From Owenia fusiformis (taxonomy: Eukaryota; Annelida; Polychaeta; Sabellida; Oweniidae): a DNA stretch of 64,000 nt. Where the stretch lies: contig CAIIXF020000002.1 in the NCBI GenBank assembly GCA_903813345.2, positions 7,337,555 through 7,401,554 of the forward strand. Reading direction: 5' to 3'. The notes beneath the pieces are model-generated. The model did no database searches. It saw only the letters and a list, made by a program, of their open reading frames with translations, and was not told the DNA's origin. Each line of letters opens with the position of its first letter. Positions within the stretch are counted from its first letter, which is position 1. Of this stretch, positions 34,930-46,372 are shown piece by piece. Position numbers and translations under genes: made by a program.

Positions 34930-35680
34930 ATTAATAGTGTTGGTTCATGCATGCACATTGATGAATAAACAAAATATTTGTTCATACAGACTGGAGAACG
35001 TACAACATCTGCGTTCATACACACTGGAGAAAGTACATATTATTTGTTGATACAAAATGTGTGTTCATAAACAATGGAGTACATGTACATAATATTTGTT
35101 CATACATACTGGAGAAAGTATATACACAGGCGTGTTGGTTCCTATACATGTTCATACTGGAGAATGTATTGTCTCTTCATACACACTATAGATATAGTAG
35201 AACATGACATTTGTTCATACACACTGGTTTAGGAACATTTTATTCTTTCTGAAACATTGATTAATAAACAAAATATTTGTTGAGACACGGGAGAGAATGA
35301 ACAAAGTTTTGGTTCATGCACAATGGAGAAAGTACAAATGGTTTGCTTAAACATATTGGAGAATGAACACAAAATATTTGTTCATACATGCAGGAGAAAG
35401 TGCATAAAATGTGTTCATGGGAAGTGGAGAACGTACAGAGTATTTGTTAAATAGCTGGTGGAAGTACATAATAGTTGCTCATACACACTGGAGAAAGTAT
35501 ATGATATTTGTCAATACAAATAGTTATAGTAGTTCATACACACAGAAGAAAATATTGATAATATATTGATTCTGAAACATTAAATAAAAAAATAAAATAT
35601 TGGTTTAGGCACATGGGAAATGAACCTAGTTTCGGTTCATACATACTTGAGAAAGTATATACACAGGAGTGTGACTCAGA
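34930..35680. repeat. Minisatellite (CATACACACTGGAGAAAGTAC family)
   Basis: About fifteen irregular units of 40-60 bp built from TTGTTCATACACACTGGAGA and AAGTACATAATATTTG. Further units lie at 36237-36300, after an inserted foldback. Confidence 0.8.
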
Positions 35681-35687
35681 AAATGTG

Positions 35688-36160
35688 ACTCAAAAACAGT
35701 TAAAAGTTGGACTTTTGGAAAGGTCACCAGACAGAATCTATTGCATTTTTCAGAAAGTGTGCCAAATATATTATTTGAAATGATAGGAGCTTTGAAAATT
35801 TTAATTCATTCCTAGAAATGGAAAATGAGAAATTGATTTAGAAAGCAATCCATTTTCTTTTCATGATTACAATTTTTGTTTCAGACAACTTTTCAAAATT
35901 TCAAAGCTCCTATGATTTAGAGCAATATATTGGGCACATTTTCTGAAAAATTCAGAACATTCTGTTTGGAGACATTTCCAAAAGTAATCTTTTTAAGCAT
36001 ATTTCAGTCACAACTTCAGAGGGCTGAAAAGTCTCACATGATGTTTAGAGTCATTCTGAGCATGATCATTGTGATCCTGGTCATGTAAATGATATGTAAG
36101 GTTGAGATATGTGATTGGTGGGCAAAACAGAACTCTATTGATTTAAAAAAATGTGTTGTG
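35688..36160. repeat. Older foldback of the 43.9-kb family
   Basis: Diverged match to 43918-44678, with the same inverted arms around AATATATTGGGCACATTTTCTG. It interrupts the minisatellite. Confidence 0.7.
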
Positions 36161-36370
36161 TTTAAAAAAATCGAATATCCAAGTGTCTTTTCATTTTCTG
36201 TTTTGTGTAAATTACTGATAACTACTTCCTTAACCCACACTGGAGAAAGTACAAACTGTTAGTTTATACACCCTGAAGAATGGAGAAAATATGAGTTCAA
36301 CGTTTGAGATTTTTGATCTAAACAAACTGAACAATCATACAAACGAGAGAGACTATGAGAATATTGATTA

Positions 36371-37345
36371 ATCCAATCTGAGTAATATGATAGATAGTTG
36401 GTCCTTCAAAATATGAGGTTTACTTATATCAATATAGATGTGTATCAAGTGTTATAAAGAATCTGATCTTCGTATCTTACTTTACTTTAGCATATTAATT
36501 TTCAATGGATTTACATTAAATGCAGAGTTCCTGTGACAGTGGCATTTATTTTTAGTGATCAAGAAAGTACTTTGCACGCTCCCGTCAAGTTATATAGGAA
36601 GAAAGTCAGAACATTTTCATTCTGATACACATCGCATCTAAAATCATGTCTGTGTCAATGATGCAAGAAGAGAGGGTCATCGTATTCCATGATGTAGCAT
36701 TTTCGAAACCCTTATTTATAAAATGTGTAAACCATTCTTAGAAATTGCTATACTGAAAATGGGCTATTGGTATTCACTGTGTACAAGTAATTCCGAATGC
36801 TCCTATTTTCATTACGGCACCCTGCCGATTGAGTATTTTGTTCAAAATTGAATACAATTTTGAACAAACGGAGCAAAAGTGATGCAGGCATCAGTGTAGT
36901 GTCGTAGTATGAATTTATTTTGTTAGGATACCAGAACTAAGTTTGCAAACATGCATGTCAACCATGGCCAATCAGAAGAGTGCACCCCTTCTATATGACA
37001 ATATAAACCCTTCCTACACCTTGGTTTAGCTTTGGATCACTATGCCATCACTATGTGGCAGAAATGCATTTTGATTGGATATAAATGATCACATGACCTT
37101 AGTTCACCTTAGCTCAGGAGATGGCATGCCAAAATGTAAAATCTCTAATAAGGCAATGTATCTTCAAATAAAACCTTAGCCAAGTAGATAAGGGTCTCTG
37201 GAACACTTTTGTAAATACCTGTAGTTTTCACAAGCAATTTTATTCCCGGACGCCCAAACGTGTCAGGAACACATATATATTTGAATGATCTTGATTGGAC
37301 ATCAGGTTGCAGAGAAATCGTATTTTTACTGAGTGGATTATTTCA
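36371..37345. other. Interior of the 10.4-kb element
   Basis: AT-rich. The second half carries inverted partners of segments at 33.6-34.5 kb. No gene seen. Confidence 0.4.
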
Positions 37346-39729
37346 TAGATCTAGAGGCCCTTCAGGAGTGGAAAACCTTAAATTATCAGAGATTAATGTT
37401 TCCAAACTGTTTTGAAACAAACTAACGTCTTGTTTTCAACCTACACCTTGCTCCTTTCTGTCGTATTTAATAAAACAAAAATAGTATATCACGGAGGGAT
37501 ACGAACCACTCACCTGGGACTTGGTTATTCACTAGCGCCATAGGCGTTCTACTATTCTGGATACAACTGACGAGTCGTATTTAAGTGGAGACAAAAGTGA
37601 GGATCATTTTGAATTGACGCTCGGTATAAATATATAATACTTTTGTTCTTTCATATCGGTAGTTCGTTGGCCTAATGGTTAGCGTGCCTGGCTTCCATAG
37701 TCTAGGTTAGTTGATCGAGACCCGTTCATGTCGAACTTTTTGATTTGCTTGTTGTCAAGATATAATAAGTAGGGCAAAATCCAGAAAAAGTAGATCAAAA
37801 ATACTCCAATGGAGTATAAAATTGTCACCAGGATTCCGGAATGAGACGAATGTTAACTCGTGAAATCTCGGTAGATAAGGTAGGTCAGAAAATCCGGATT
37901 AATCCGAACAAGGTTCGGGAATTTCCGTCATAAGAAGTAGGTCAAAAATACTCCAATGGAGTATAAAATTGTCACCAGGATTCCGAAATACGACGAATCG
38001 AATCGGCAAACTTCGGTACAATAATGAAGTGCATAAAAATCGTGTCAAAACAGGTGTCAGGGGCTTCCCCTCATCTTTCCATAAATGGTTCTAAAAGCCT
38101 TATATGGATCTATCACGTGACATTCAAAATGACGTTCCTATATGGTTCTATGGGCCTTATATGGATCTTTCGAACACGTGACCAAATCAAAATCAAAATC
38201 AAAATTTTACCTTGACCATTGGATGGGATTTCATAGAAAATATCAAAGAAAACATATTCTCGTGATCCTTAAATCACTTAAATTCGATCATTTTATCTTC
38301 ACCCCTTGATGGAATTTTATGAAAGAAGTTATGAAAACACATCATCATGTAAGGGTTTTCACCTAAATTAGCTCGTTTTATCTTGACCCTTCAATTGAAT
38401 TTCATTGAAAAATGTTTCATGAAAAATATCATGTTATGGTTTGTATTTAAATAAAACCGTTTCATTTAAATACTTGCTGGATAATATTTCATAAAAAAAT
38501 GCACTTTAAAAATATTTCAGGATTTGCCTTAATTTATCAATGTAATGTAAGTATTAGATTGACTCTCAAACAGGGTTCTATTTTAACTTTTTTATTGAAA
38601 TTAATACTAGGCAGGACTCACTCTCTAAATAGCTAATAAAAATTCAACCCTTGGATGTGATTTCGTTGAAAAAAAAATATGACAAGTCCAGAATCAAATG
38701 ATTTGTCCAGAACCTCTTAAGATCCTGTTTATATAACACTATGTCATGAAATCAATAGTAAAGTTTTATTATACTTATTTGGGAGGCCGGGTAGCTATTT
38801 AAGGGCTCCAGATTTAAGGGAGAAAATAGTAAATCTGTGGAATTATGTTAATTTTTTATTTATAGAATATCATTTTTTGTTAGGTAAATACATGCTTGGA
38901 TATCGATATTTCCATCATTGTGTGACTAAATTTATTGTTTATGAATTTCAGTGTTGTTTAATAACATTTTACACTTTATTTATTTAAACAATTTTAACAA
39001 TTGCTCAATATAACCCCACCCCCTCCCCTCTGCATCAATAATAAGCTTCAAAAGGCAGCGCAATCTATCAATAGCCTTATTGAGAGATTTCTGTTGCAAT
39101 TCATTTCAGCACTTGGGGATTCTGCTTCAGCTCATCAATGCTGTTTATTGGATGCTTGTGATTGTACCATTTCCTGGAGATGGCTCCATGTATGGTAATC
39201 AAACACATTATCATCGGGGCTGTTGGGTGGCCAAGCATCGAGATCAATCAAATTGACACCTTGTTTGCAAAGGAAACCCAATGTCTCCTTTGATCTATGG
39301 TACCAGGCAATGTCTTGGAAAATAAAATCCTCGTCACATATACATTTCATGTCTTTTAACAGACTTTTGAGTATTTATTGATAATAAACAACACTAAAAT
39401 TCATAAACAATAAGTTTAGTCACACTACTATGCAAATATACAAGCATGTATTCACCTAATAAAATGATATTCTATAAATAAAAAATTAAAAAATTTCTGC
39501 AGATTTACTATTTTCTCCCTAAAATCTGGATACCTAAAATACAGACCCGGCCTCCCAAATAAGTATTAATAATAAAACTTTAATATTGAATTCATGACAA
39601 AGTGTTATATACCAAATTGTTCGAAAATGTATAACCTTTAAAATGATATGTAAGTCAATGTATCATATTGAATGTAACTATTTTTATCCTGATTTAAAGT
39701 TGGGTATTGGTTTTTTTTGGCCCACCCTG
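37346..39729 (-). repeat. Right terminal repeat of the 10.4-kb element, with insertion
   Basis: Inverted partner of 29311-30770 and direct partner of 1640-3190. Retains an inner ~40 bp (GATCTAGAGGCCCTTCAGG) deleted in the left repeat. Includes the tRNA-like module at 37664-37735. Confidence 0.8.
38734..39608 (-). mobile_element. 875-bp Tc1/mariner-derived element inside the terminal repeat
   Basis: Ends TAACACTATGTCATGA and TCATGACAAAGTGTTA flanked by TATA on each side (38730-38733 and 39609-39612). The empty site is present at 29420-29430 in the left repeat. Inverted sub-ends extend ~110 bp (GGGAGGCCGGGTAGC/GACCCGGCCTCCC). The minus strand at 39350-39135 encodes FIFQDIAWYHRSKETLGFL and DAWPPNSPDDNVFDYHTW, the second-Asp region of a Tc1/mariner transposase, so it is a deleted derivative. 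Because the TIR begins with TA, whether the duplication is TA or TATA is ambiguous. Confidence 0.8.
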
Positions 39730-39963
39730 TAGATTATTATGATTGGGATGTTTTGAAGGCATTTCTGGAGGCTGGAGTTCCTGCTGACATCTTTAGTATG
39801 GATTATAATCCTGTATACCCCCAAGGTGTCCATTATCACACGAAATATACTGATGGCTTCAAGAGAACATTACTCTCAACAAGGCCAAAGGAAAAGCAAA
39901 TATTATACGGGGCTTCGTTGCGTGCCTGGTATGACTTACTTGAACCATATGGCTACACCCTTA

Positions 39964-40378
39964 GGGGAGGCATCAAAAGTTCAATGTCTGATAGGAAACT
40001 AAATAAATCTAGTTTTGAGTTGGACCCCCCCCCCCTCCCCCTCAAAACTAAATACAATGAAAGTTGATCGCGTACTTTTCACATGTTTTAGCGACTCAAT
40101 TGGGACTTTCATGGGGGCAGTACTTTGACTTATTTTTAATTCTTAAGACATGTGCCAACAACAATAGGCATAATATTCCATGTTACATGCATCTTGGTGA
40201 AGAAGGCATCTGGTAAAGTCTTTATTTTTAAACCATTCTAAGGCATTTCGAATCCAAATTGCAAAAAAATTAAATGTTGAAATTTGTCGGATAGCAAACT
40301 GAAATAGCTTTGACCCCCTCCCCCCCAAACTAGATTTATTTAGTTTTCTATCAGACATTGATCTTTTGATGCCTCCCC
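39964..40378. mobile_element. 415-bp Harbinger-type MITE in the split pseudogene
   Basis: Ends GGGGAGGCATCAAAAG and CTTTTGATGCCTCCCC flanked by TTA (39961-39963 and 40379-40381), the duplication typical of Harbingers. The arms are inverted for ~75 bp, including poly-C runs. Removing it rejoins the codons ...GYTL and IDADW... in frame. Confidence 0.85.
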
Positions 40379-40530
40379 TTATCGATGCTGATTGGTACAA
40401 CACGCTGTTTGTGAGGGATAAACATGTGGACATCTTTGGTCCAATACCAACAGATGTAGACACTGTTTGGCGGAATGGATGGTTCGAACGTCCAGGGAGA
40501 CACGCCGAACAGACTTACCGTAGTAACTAA

Positions 40531-42031
40531 GCATTGATTTAATTACCCAAGACAAGAAGTATGGGTAACTATGGATACATCTGAAGTAATAAAAGAAATA
40601 AAAAGGCTAGAAAAACTCTAAATTATCAACATATAAAGCGAGGAAACAATAGCAAATATATACACTTTATGACCTCGTTAAAATATAATTTTAACTGTAT
40701 TGTTTCGAGTAAACTGGAATCGTGAGATGGAGAAATTGTGACTGTGGCGCCCACGCACGATATATGGACAACTTATCATACTCAGGAGTTCTCCTGTCAT
40801 ATACGCCTGATCTGGTTCAAATATCAAAGCATTACGTCAACTATTAAGTAGTTCAATTCGATGAAAACTATAAATATCGAAATCGACGCTTTCCGTCTGG
40901 CATCTTAGATGCGATGGTTACGGCTGTTTCCCCCGCTTGATACTGACCAGTGAAGATGAAAGTAGTGTGTAATTCATATATTATTTGGCAATGTGTAATA
41001 ATAAAAAAATCATCCCCCTGGTATTGTTAATGATTTGGCACTAAAACTTGTTATTTGTACAAACAAGACATAAATGTTATAACAAGTAAGCAGTAGATAA
41101 AACAATTCGATCAATACATGGCATAAAGCTGAGGCGTAAATCATCATAAATAAGTATTGGCTAAATAAGTAATTTACTATATGGTCCCGTGGCTGATCTT
41201 GGCTGACCTTGGGGGAAGGAAATTTTTATAGAGGTCAAGGTCAAAATTCAAAATCTGGGTCAAGAATTGTTTTCTACTTTCTCAAAAATGGTCAACAAAT
41301 ATTCATTATTTAAAGCCGAAATATGGTATATGTTATTGAGATTATGCTTATAGTGTGATCATGAGCCGAAAGTTTGAACGATAAATTGTTTCTTAGTTTT
41401 TAGGTATTTGGGTCTGAAAAAACGCTAAAAATCGTAATTTTCAATATCACCCCGGGTGATCAATATGCTGAGTTTAGAATTTCGTTCCAGCAGGCCAGTG
41501 CCCCGAGTTGTGTTTTTACTGAATCCCGATAAATATGGGGTCTCGTTTTGCCAGCAGATGAGCCCATTGCCGAAAATGTTTCATAAAATTCAGATAGCAC
41601 AAGGTAAGAATGAACATAGAGCGGCACAGCGCATTCGGGCCTAGTACTCCAATACAGTCTTTTTCGAGCAAAAAATATCCTGTATTGCAACTAGTTAATT
41701 AATGAAAACACAGAATGAAATCCTGTGCTAAGGGCTCTCGATATTCTTTTTGGCACTTCGTCTCGTGCCAATACAGAATTTGTATTGCAGAATATATCCT
41801 GTATTGCACTTCAAGTCATTCAATAACTTATATTATTATATCACTGTAATATTCCTCACTCTCTTATTGGTCCATGTCCTACACGTGACTAAAAAATAAG
41901 TAGCGATATTCAACGGAAGTCACGTGACTTCCGGTGAATATCAAATGATATTCAACGGTCATGACTTATACATCCCCGGTGTTGACTTAGTCCAGTGTAA
42001 TTTTCATTTTATATACCCCATAATAACCCAA
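40531..42031. other. Intergenic stretch with CCTGTATTGCA words
   Basis: No credible gene. Around 41650-41820 three CCTGTATTGCA/CCAATACAG words recur with both orientations, perhaps remains of a small element. A GGAAGTCACGTGACTTCC palindrome lies near 41917. Confidence 0.4.
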
Positions 42032-42340
42032 ATGGCAGACGGTAAACAAAGGTTTCCAAATATTTCTGCTGAAGAAATTGATAGAATCCACGGGAATAAT
42101 CATTCAGATAACACAATAAAGGCAACAAAAAGATCAGTGAAGATCTTTCAAGATTGGATATCTAGCAAAGACGATGTGATTGATTTGGAAAACGTATCAA
42201 CATCGACATTGAATGAAAAATTGAACCAGTTTTATTTGGAGGCACGATCAATTGAGGGAGAACACTTTAATTATAGAAGATGTTATGACAGTGATATAAT
42301 AAAACAAATATTTAATTCTATTTTCGGTGAATACCTGTGA
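42032..42340 (+). pseudogene. Crypton-type tyrosine recombinase, N-terminal fragment
   Basis: ATG at 42032 opens MADGKQRFPNISAEEIDRI, followed by NTIKATKRSVKIFQDWI and NEKLNQFYLEARSIEGEHFN. This pattern is that of the N-terminal SAM-like (core-binding) region of Crypton recombinases and their domesticated KIAA1958-like relatives. After residue ~80 similarity is lost and the frame runs into a hairpin repeat with a stop at 42338-42340. The catalytic Arg-His-Tyr domain is absent, so the copy is dead or a passenger. Confidence 0.6.
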
Positions 42341-42438
42341 CACTTTCACAAGATGATATTCCACTAGCCCTTCGGGCTTCGTGGAATATCACTTGTGAAA
42401 GATGCACAGGTATTCACCTCAATAGAATTAAATATTTG
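42305..42438. repeat. ~65-bp stem hairpin
   Basis: AATTCTATTTTCGGTGAATACC...ATATTCCACTAGCCC is inverted directly after a short GGGCTT loop (arms 42305-42370 and 42373-42438) with few mismatches. It truncates the recombinase frame. Confidence 0.75.
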
Positions 42439-43917
42439 TATAATATTATCTCGGCGAAGTTGTTCTTAACATACTTAATAAGTATTATATGTAGACAACC
42501 CGCGGAACATTGAATGAAGGCTGTGTTTGCTTTAAAATAGACAAGTTTCTGTTTTCCATACATCAGTATATTTGACAGACGTCTTTGGTTTCTTGGGATT
42601 ATAAAACAAAACATTTCATTTGTTCATGGTAGTTTATTATATTCAAATATTTAAACACCGTGTTTTCATGACACTTAGAATTGAATGTGTTTACAAATGA
42701 ATCTAAATATAAGAAAATATCAAGACCATTTTATCCGAGTATTCCCACCTGTACAGATTGAACCCACTTTCTTTAAAATGCAATCATGAAGGAATCGACC
42801 ACTGCGTCATCTATTGATTACATCGATCAAGTTTTAAATGACTCTCAAGGGAAGATACCAACTTGTTCAATTTGTGCAAACGCAAATGACAGATGTATAT
42901 ATTATCTGCCTGCATGATCACGTCTAGGATGCATATCAAATATATGTTCATAGATACATCAAAAACCATGATAGCCTTTCGCCACAACCTCATTTATGTC
43001 AAATATCAATTTTTGGAAAATAGTACTGTTGGTACTTGACTCACATGGTGTTATGTTAATTAGTTTTCTGGACAAAAAGGGCTGGAATCGCCACCTTAAA
43101 ATTTACGCAGAATGTCCAAAGACTAAGCATGTGTACTGTTTATACCAAGAAACATCATTTGAAGAGTCAAATTGATCCATGAAGTTGTTTATCTCTAAAA
43201 ATGTAGAAAGAACTTTACAGACAAGATTTTGGACGGATAATTTACGACACCCTAAAATTTACAAAAAATGCCCCTAAATTTAGCAGTTGTAAGAAACATA
43301 TTCAATATTAAATCTCACTTGGGTAGCAACACAATAGAATTTTTAAGAATGTATGGTTTTATCAAAAGGAAAGTGCATTATTTTTCTATTGTTTTTAAAG
43401 AATGTACACTTGGCAAGCTATCAAAAACAAGTGAGACATAAATGACCATTGACAGTTTTTCATAGTTTTCATTCCCTAAAAACAATATACAAAATTACAT
43501 GTACCCTTCTCTTGTTACTGTGCATTCTTTAGAATAAAACAATTTATCAATTTTTGTTGCTATCTACATCATTGATCTTATCTTACTTACAAATATTCTG
43601 CTGTATTCAAATTCAATGTTCTGGACTGGACAGTCACCTGTAGTGCACTGAAGCTAGACTAATTATAGCCCACTCAGTCACTTACATCAACTCACACTCA
43701 TGAGGTCAATGCAACCAACTCTTTTTGTTGTTATAATTAATTGGCTATATAACAACAAATTTTAACCAATAAGAGCCAGGTTCATTGTGAGAATGGTTGA
43801 AGTTTGCAAAATTCACAGTTTGAATAGTCAATACAAAAGAAATCACATTTTTCCGGATTAAAGACATTTTAACTGTAATATAATAGACCCTTTGCCTGTG
43901 ATAAGAGTCTGTGTGAT
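42439..43917. other. Unassigned stretch
   Basis: AT-rich. Short open frames without motifs. No repeat recognised. Confidence 0.4.
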
Positions 43918-44678
43918 TTAAGGTGCTATGGAAGTTAACAGGAAATGACAAAACAGGAAGTGACAAATTTTTTTGCATTTTTAGACATTTTTTGAACAAA
44001 GATAACAGAGTTCTGTTTTGACCTCCAGTCAATTTAACTAGTTCCAAGTACCATTTACAGGTCCAGGATCACAATATTTATGGTCAGAATGACCCTAAAC
44101 ATGATGAAATAACCTTTTCAGCCCTGTGAAAATGTGACTGAAAAATAGCTAAAAGTAGGAGGTAGGAAAGGTCACGGAACAGAATCTTTTCGATTTTTGA
44201 GAAAATGTGCCCAATATATTGCTCTAAATGATACAGCCTTTGAAAATTTGATATCATTCATAGAAAAAGAAAAAAAAGAAAAAAACTGATTTGAAAAGCG
44301 ATCTATTTTCCTTTTTATGACCGCCGTTTTTGTTTAAGACAATTTTCTAAAATTTCAAAGATTGTATCAGTTAGAGCATTATATTGGGCACATTTTCTGA
44401 AAAATTCAAAAGATTCTGTTCAGTGACCTTCCCTAGCTCCTACTTTTAGCTTTTTTTCAGTCACACTTTCAAAGGGCAAAAAAGGTTATTTCATCATGTT
44501 TAGGGTCATTCTAACCATGCACATTGTGGTCCTGGTCATGTAAATGATATGTGGAAATAGTTAAATTGACTGGAGGTCAAACCAGAACTCTGTTATCTTT
44601 GTTCAAAAAATGTCTAAAAATGCAAAAAAAATTCACTTCCTGTTTCGTCATTTCCTGTTTACTTCCATGTCACCTTAA
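43918..44678. mobile_element. 761-bp foldback
   Basis: Arms of ~370 bp begin TTAAGGTGCTATGGAAGT and end ACTTCCATGTCACCTTAA. The centre is A-rich. Similarity between arms includes GTCATTTCCTGTTT and AGAATGACCCTAAACATGATG. A second, more diverged copy is at 35688-36160. No protein. Confidence 0.75.
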
Positions 44679-44684
44679 GTAAGA

Positions 44685-44785
44685 TAAAGCACTCGAATTC
44701 GATTTGATTAAAAATAATAACCTCAGGCCTTTGGCCTTCGGTGTATTATTTCTTATAAAACCTCATTCTTATGCTTTATCTAGTA
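44685..44785. repeat. Short hairpin repeat
   Basis: AGATAAAGCA (44692) pairs with TGCTTTATCT (44771), with an inner AGGCCTTTGGCCT palindrome. It looks like a solo MITE. Confidence 0.55.
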
Positions 44786-45239
44786 CAGAATCTTATATCA
44801 ATGCATTAAATAGTTTAGCTTGACACACTTGAAGACAAGACTTCAAAGACAAGATTTTAGGATGAAAGATCCAAAAATGGCCCACAATAAAAAAACTTAT
44901 ATAAATTTTCGGCAATTTTTCTTACAAAATTTATCTCAATAAACTGATGCTAACAGGGACATGGGTTCTTACAATACAGACCATCTAGAATTATTTATAA
45001 AGTTACTCAATGCTAAAAAATTGAATATCCCTTGACAAAAAAGTGCCACTGTTGTTTATAGACAGACAGATGGACAGCCTGACGGATAGACTGACGGACA
45101 GACATACACGTGGGTGATTGCAACACAAAATTGATCAAATTAGGAATCCATTGAGTTTGAAACAAAATTGACCTCCCAAGGGCGCTTGTATTTTTCAAGA
45201 ATGAAAATGACAGAAAATGAATGAGTAAAGATCAATTCA

Positions 45240-45650
45240 ATATTACAAGCAGCGTTCTTCAGAACATCAGAATCAAATCAGAGCCTCTGTACTTGTAACC
45301 CATATTGGTACATTTAAAATGCTTTTTCAGAACCCCAGAAAGAAGCCAAAGCCCCTGTAAATCTAACTCATATTGATACATTTAAAAATGATTTTTGAGA
45401 ACCCTAGCAAGAAACCAAAGCCCCTGTAAATGTAACCCATATTGATACATTTAAAAATGCTTTTTGAAAACCCCAGAAAGAAACCAAAGCCCCTGTAAAT
45501 GTAACCCATATTGATTATTGATACATTAAAAATGCTTTTTCAGAAGTCATCCGTATTTACAAATGCGAAATGCTTTCGAAACTCCAAAAACAAACCAGCG
45601 CCTCTGTACATGTAACCCATATTTAGAAATGCTCTTAGAACCCCAGGAAC
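45240..45650. repeat. ~90-bp tandem repeat
   Basis: About five units of AAACCAAAGCCCCTGTAAAT plus GTAACCCATATTGATACATT and AATGCTTTTTGAGAACCCCAG. Confidence 0.8.
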
Positions 45651-46372
45651 GTCGCTGTTGTTGGAGTAATCATAGTTTCCACAGCGTCTAAGATGTTTTT
45701 ACTTAAGATGCATAAATAGTTATTTATTGGTTTTACATGTAGTGGGACATGCAAAAATATTTTAACCAGTTAAGATGTAAGTGTAAATTTTTGAGATAAT
45801 ATACTTTCTAAGATACTGGATTCCTAGGATGTATGTTCCCAACCGGGCCATTATTTTTCATAATACCATGCAATGAAGCCCCTGATTGAATGAACTGTCG
45901 TACTAAAGAAACGTTGACAGCAGAGAACAAATGGATAGGCCGCCAGATTTTGGTCCTTGCTATTATGTTAATAGTAAATGTATATATGTCGTCTTATAGC
46001 AATTAGTTGCATGATTTTGTCCATTGTCAATTGGAAATATCGGTAACATATTCTGCTTCTGCGTCCCTGGTTAGTAGTCTTGTATCATCATTAGTAACAT
46101 TATTGTAGTAATTAGTATACCTTTGGCGCAAGACTAGTACTATAAATGCACCAAAAAACCGAACGACCGAAAACACGGTCAGTACTATCTGTCTTGAAGC
46201 ATTAAGTAAATGTGTTGACGGTATCCAATTTTTCGATTTTCTACATCGCCGTACACCGTATAACTTGAGGCCAGGTGATAAGGTTATTTTTATTTTCAGT
46301 AAAGAATTGGAAGGAGATTGCTTCAAGACTAATGTTAAATATTTCAGACGAATCTGTGGATCCACGGATCAT
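45651..46372 (-). other. 3' flank with candidate transmembrane tail frame
   Basis: A minus-strand frame (46365-46027) contains a hydrophobic run RQIVLTVFSVVRFFGAFIVL, then a polar, charged tail ending TRDAEAEYVTDISN and a stop. It would make a plausible membrane anchor and cytoplasmic tail for the gene upstream at 46373-47812, by an alternative splice past that gene's stop. No suitable donor was found, so it is only a possibility. Confidence 0.3.

Larger units (their letters stand above)
29311..39729. mobile_element. 10.4-kb TA-flanked element with mariner-type termini
   Basis: Ends CAGGGTGGGCCAAAAAAAAC are inverted copies flanked by TA (29309-29310 and 39730-39731). Removing the element plus one TA restores a continuous coding frame, which proves the boundaries. 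The terminal repeats are ~1.5 kb long (29311-30770; 37346-39729 including an 875-bp insertion). At 10,419 bp it is far larger than ordinary Tc1/mariners. It contains tRNA-like modules, palindromic tandem units, a minisatellite and at least four smaller elements. No transposase that would match its own ends was recognised. A truncated inverted copy lies at 103-3190. Confidence 0.85.
28759..40530 (+). pseudogene. Cellular gene split by transposons (FkbM-methyltransferase-like)
   Basis: Native parts are 28759-29310, 39730-39963 and 40379-40530. The first begins after a good acceptor (ATATATGCAG/GAGCG). It reads NGTICQIKSTDGFSYDKQQ and later VAEYGMDIGAIGRSDVSELL, MFNIPKNVGVLKID, but carries in-frame stops near 28938 and 29158 and a frameshift near 29045. 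The second part resumes at the next codon with DYYDWDVLKAFLEAG and RAWYDLLEPYGYTL. The third continues with IDADWYNTLFVRDKH and ends in TAA at 40528-40530. The KIDIDYYDWDVL motif recalls FkbM-type SAM-dependent methyltransferases. The family call is from motif memory and tentative. Stops in the first part show it is dead. Confidence 0.65.

Noticed and set aside
37664-37735. A functional tRNA gene
   Set aside because: A- and B-box-like words are present, but acceptor and anticodon stems do not pair convincingly and the sequence is part of a repeated element.
38024-38215. 63-codon frame recurring in all terminal-repeat copies (also 29946-30134)
   Set aside because: Lies within the terminal repeat, is broken by an indel between copies and has low-complexity Lys/Ile content.
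40143-40463. 106-codon minus-strand frame
   Set aside because: Spans the right arm of the 415-bp MITE and antisense of the split pseudogene; no independent support.
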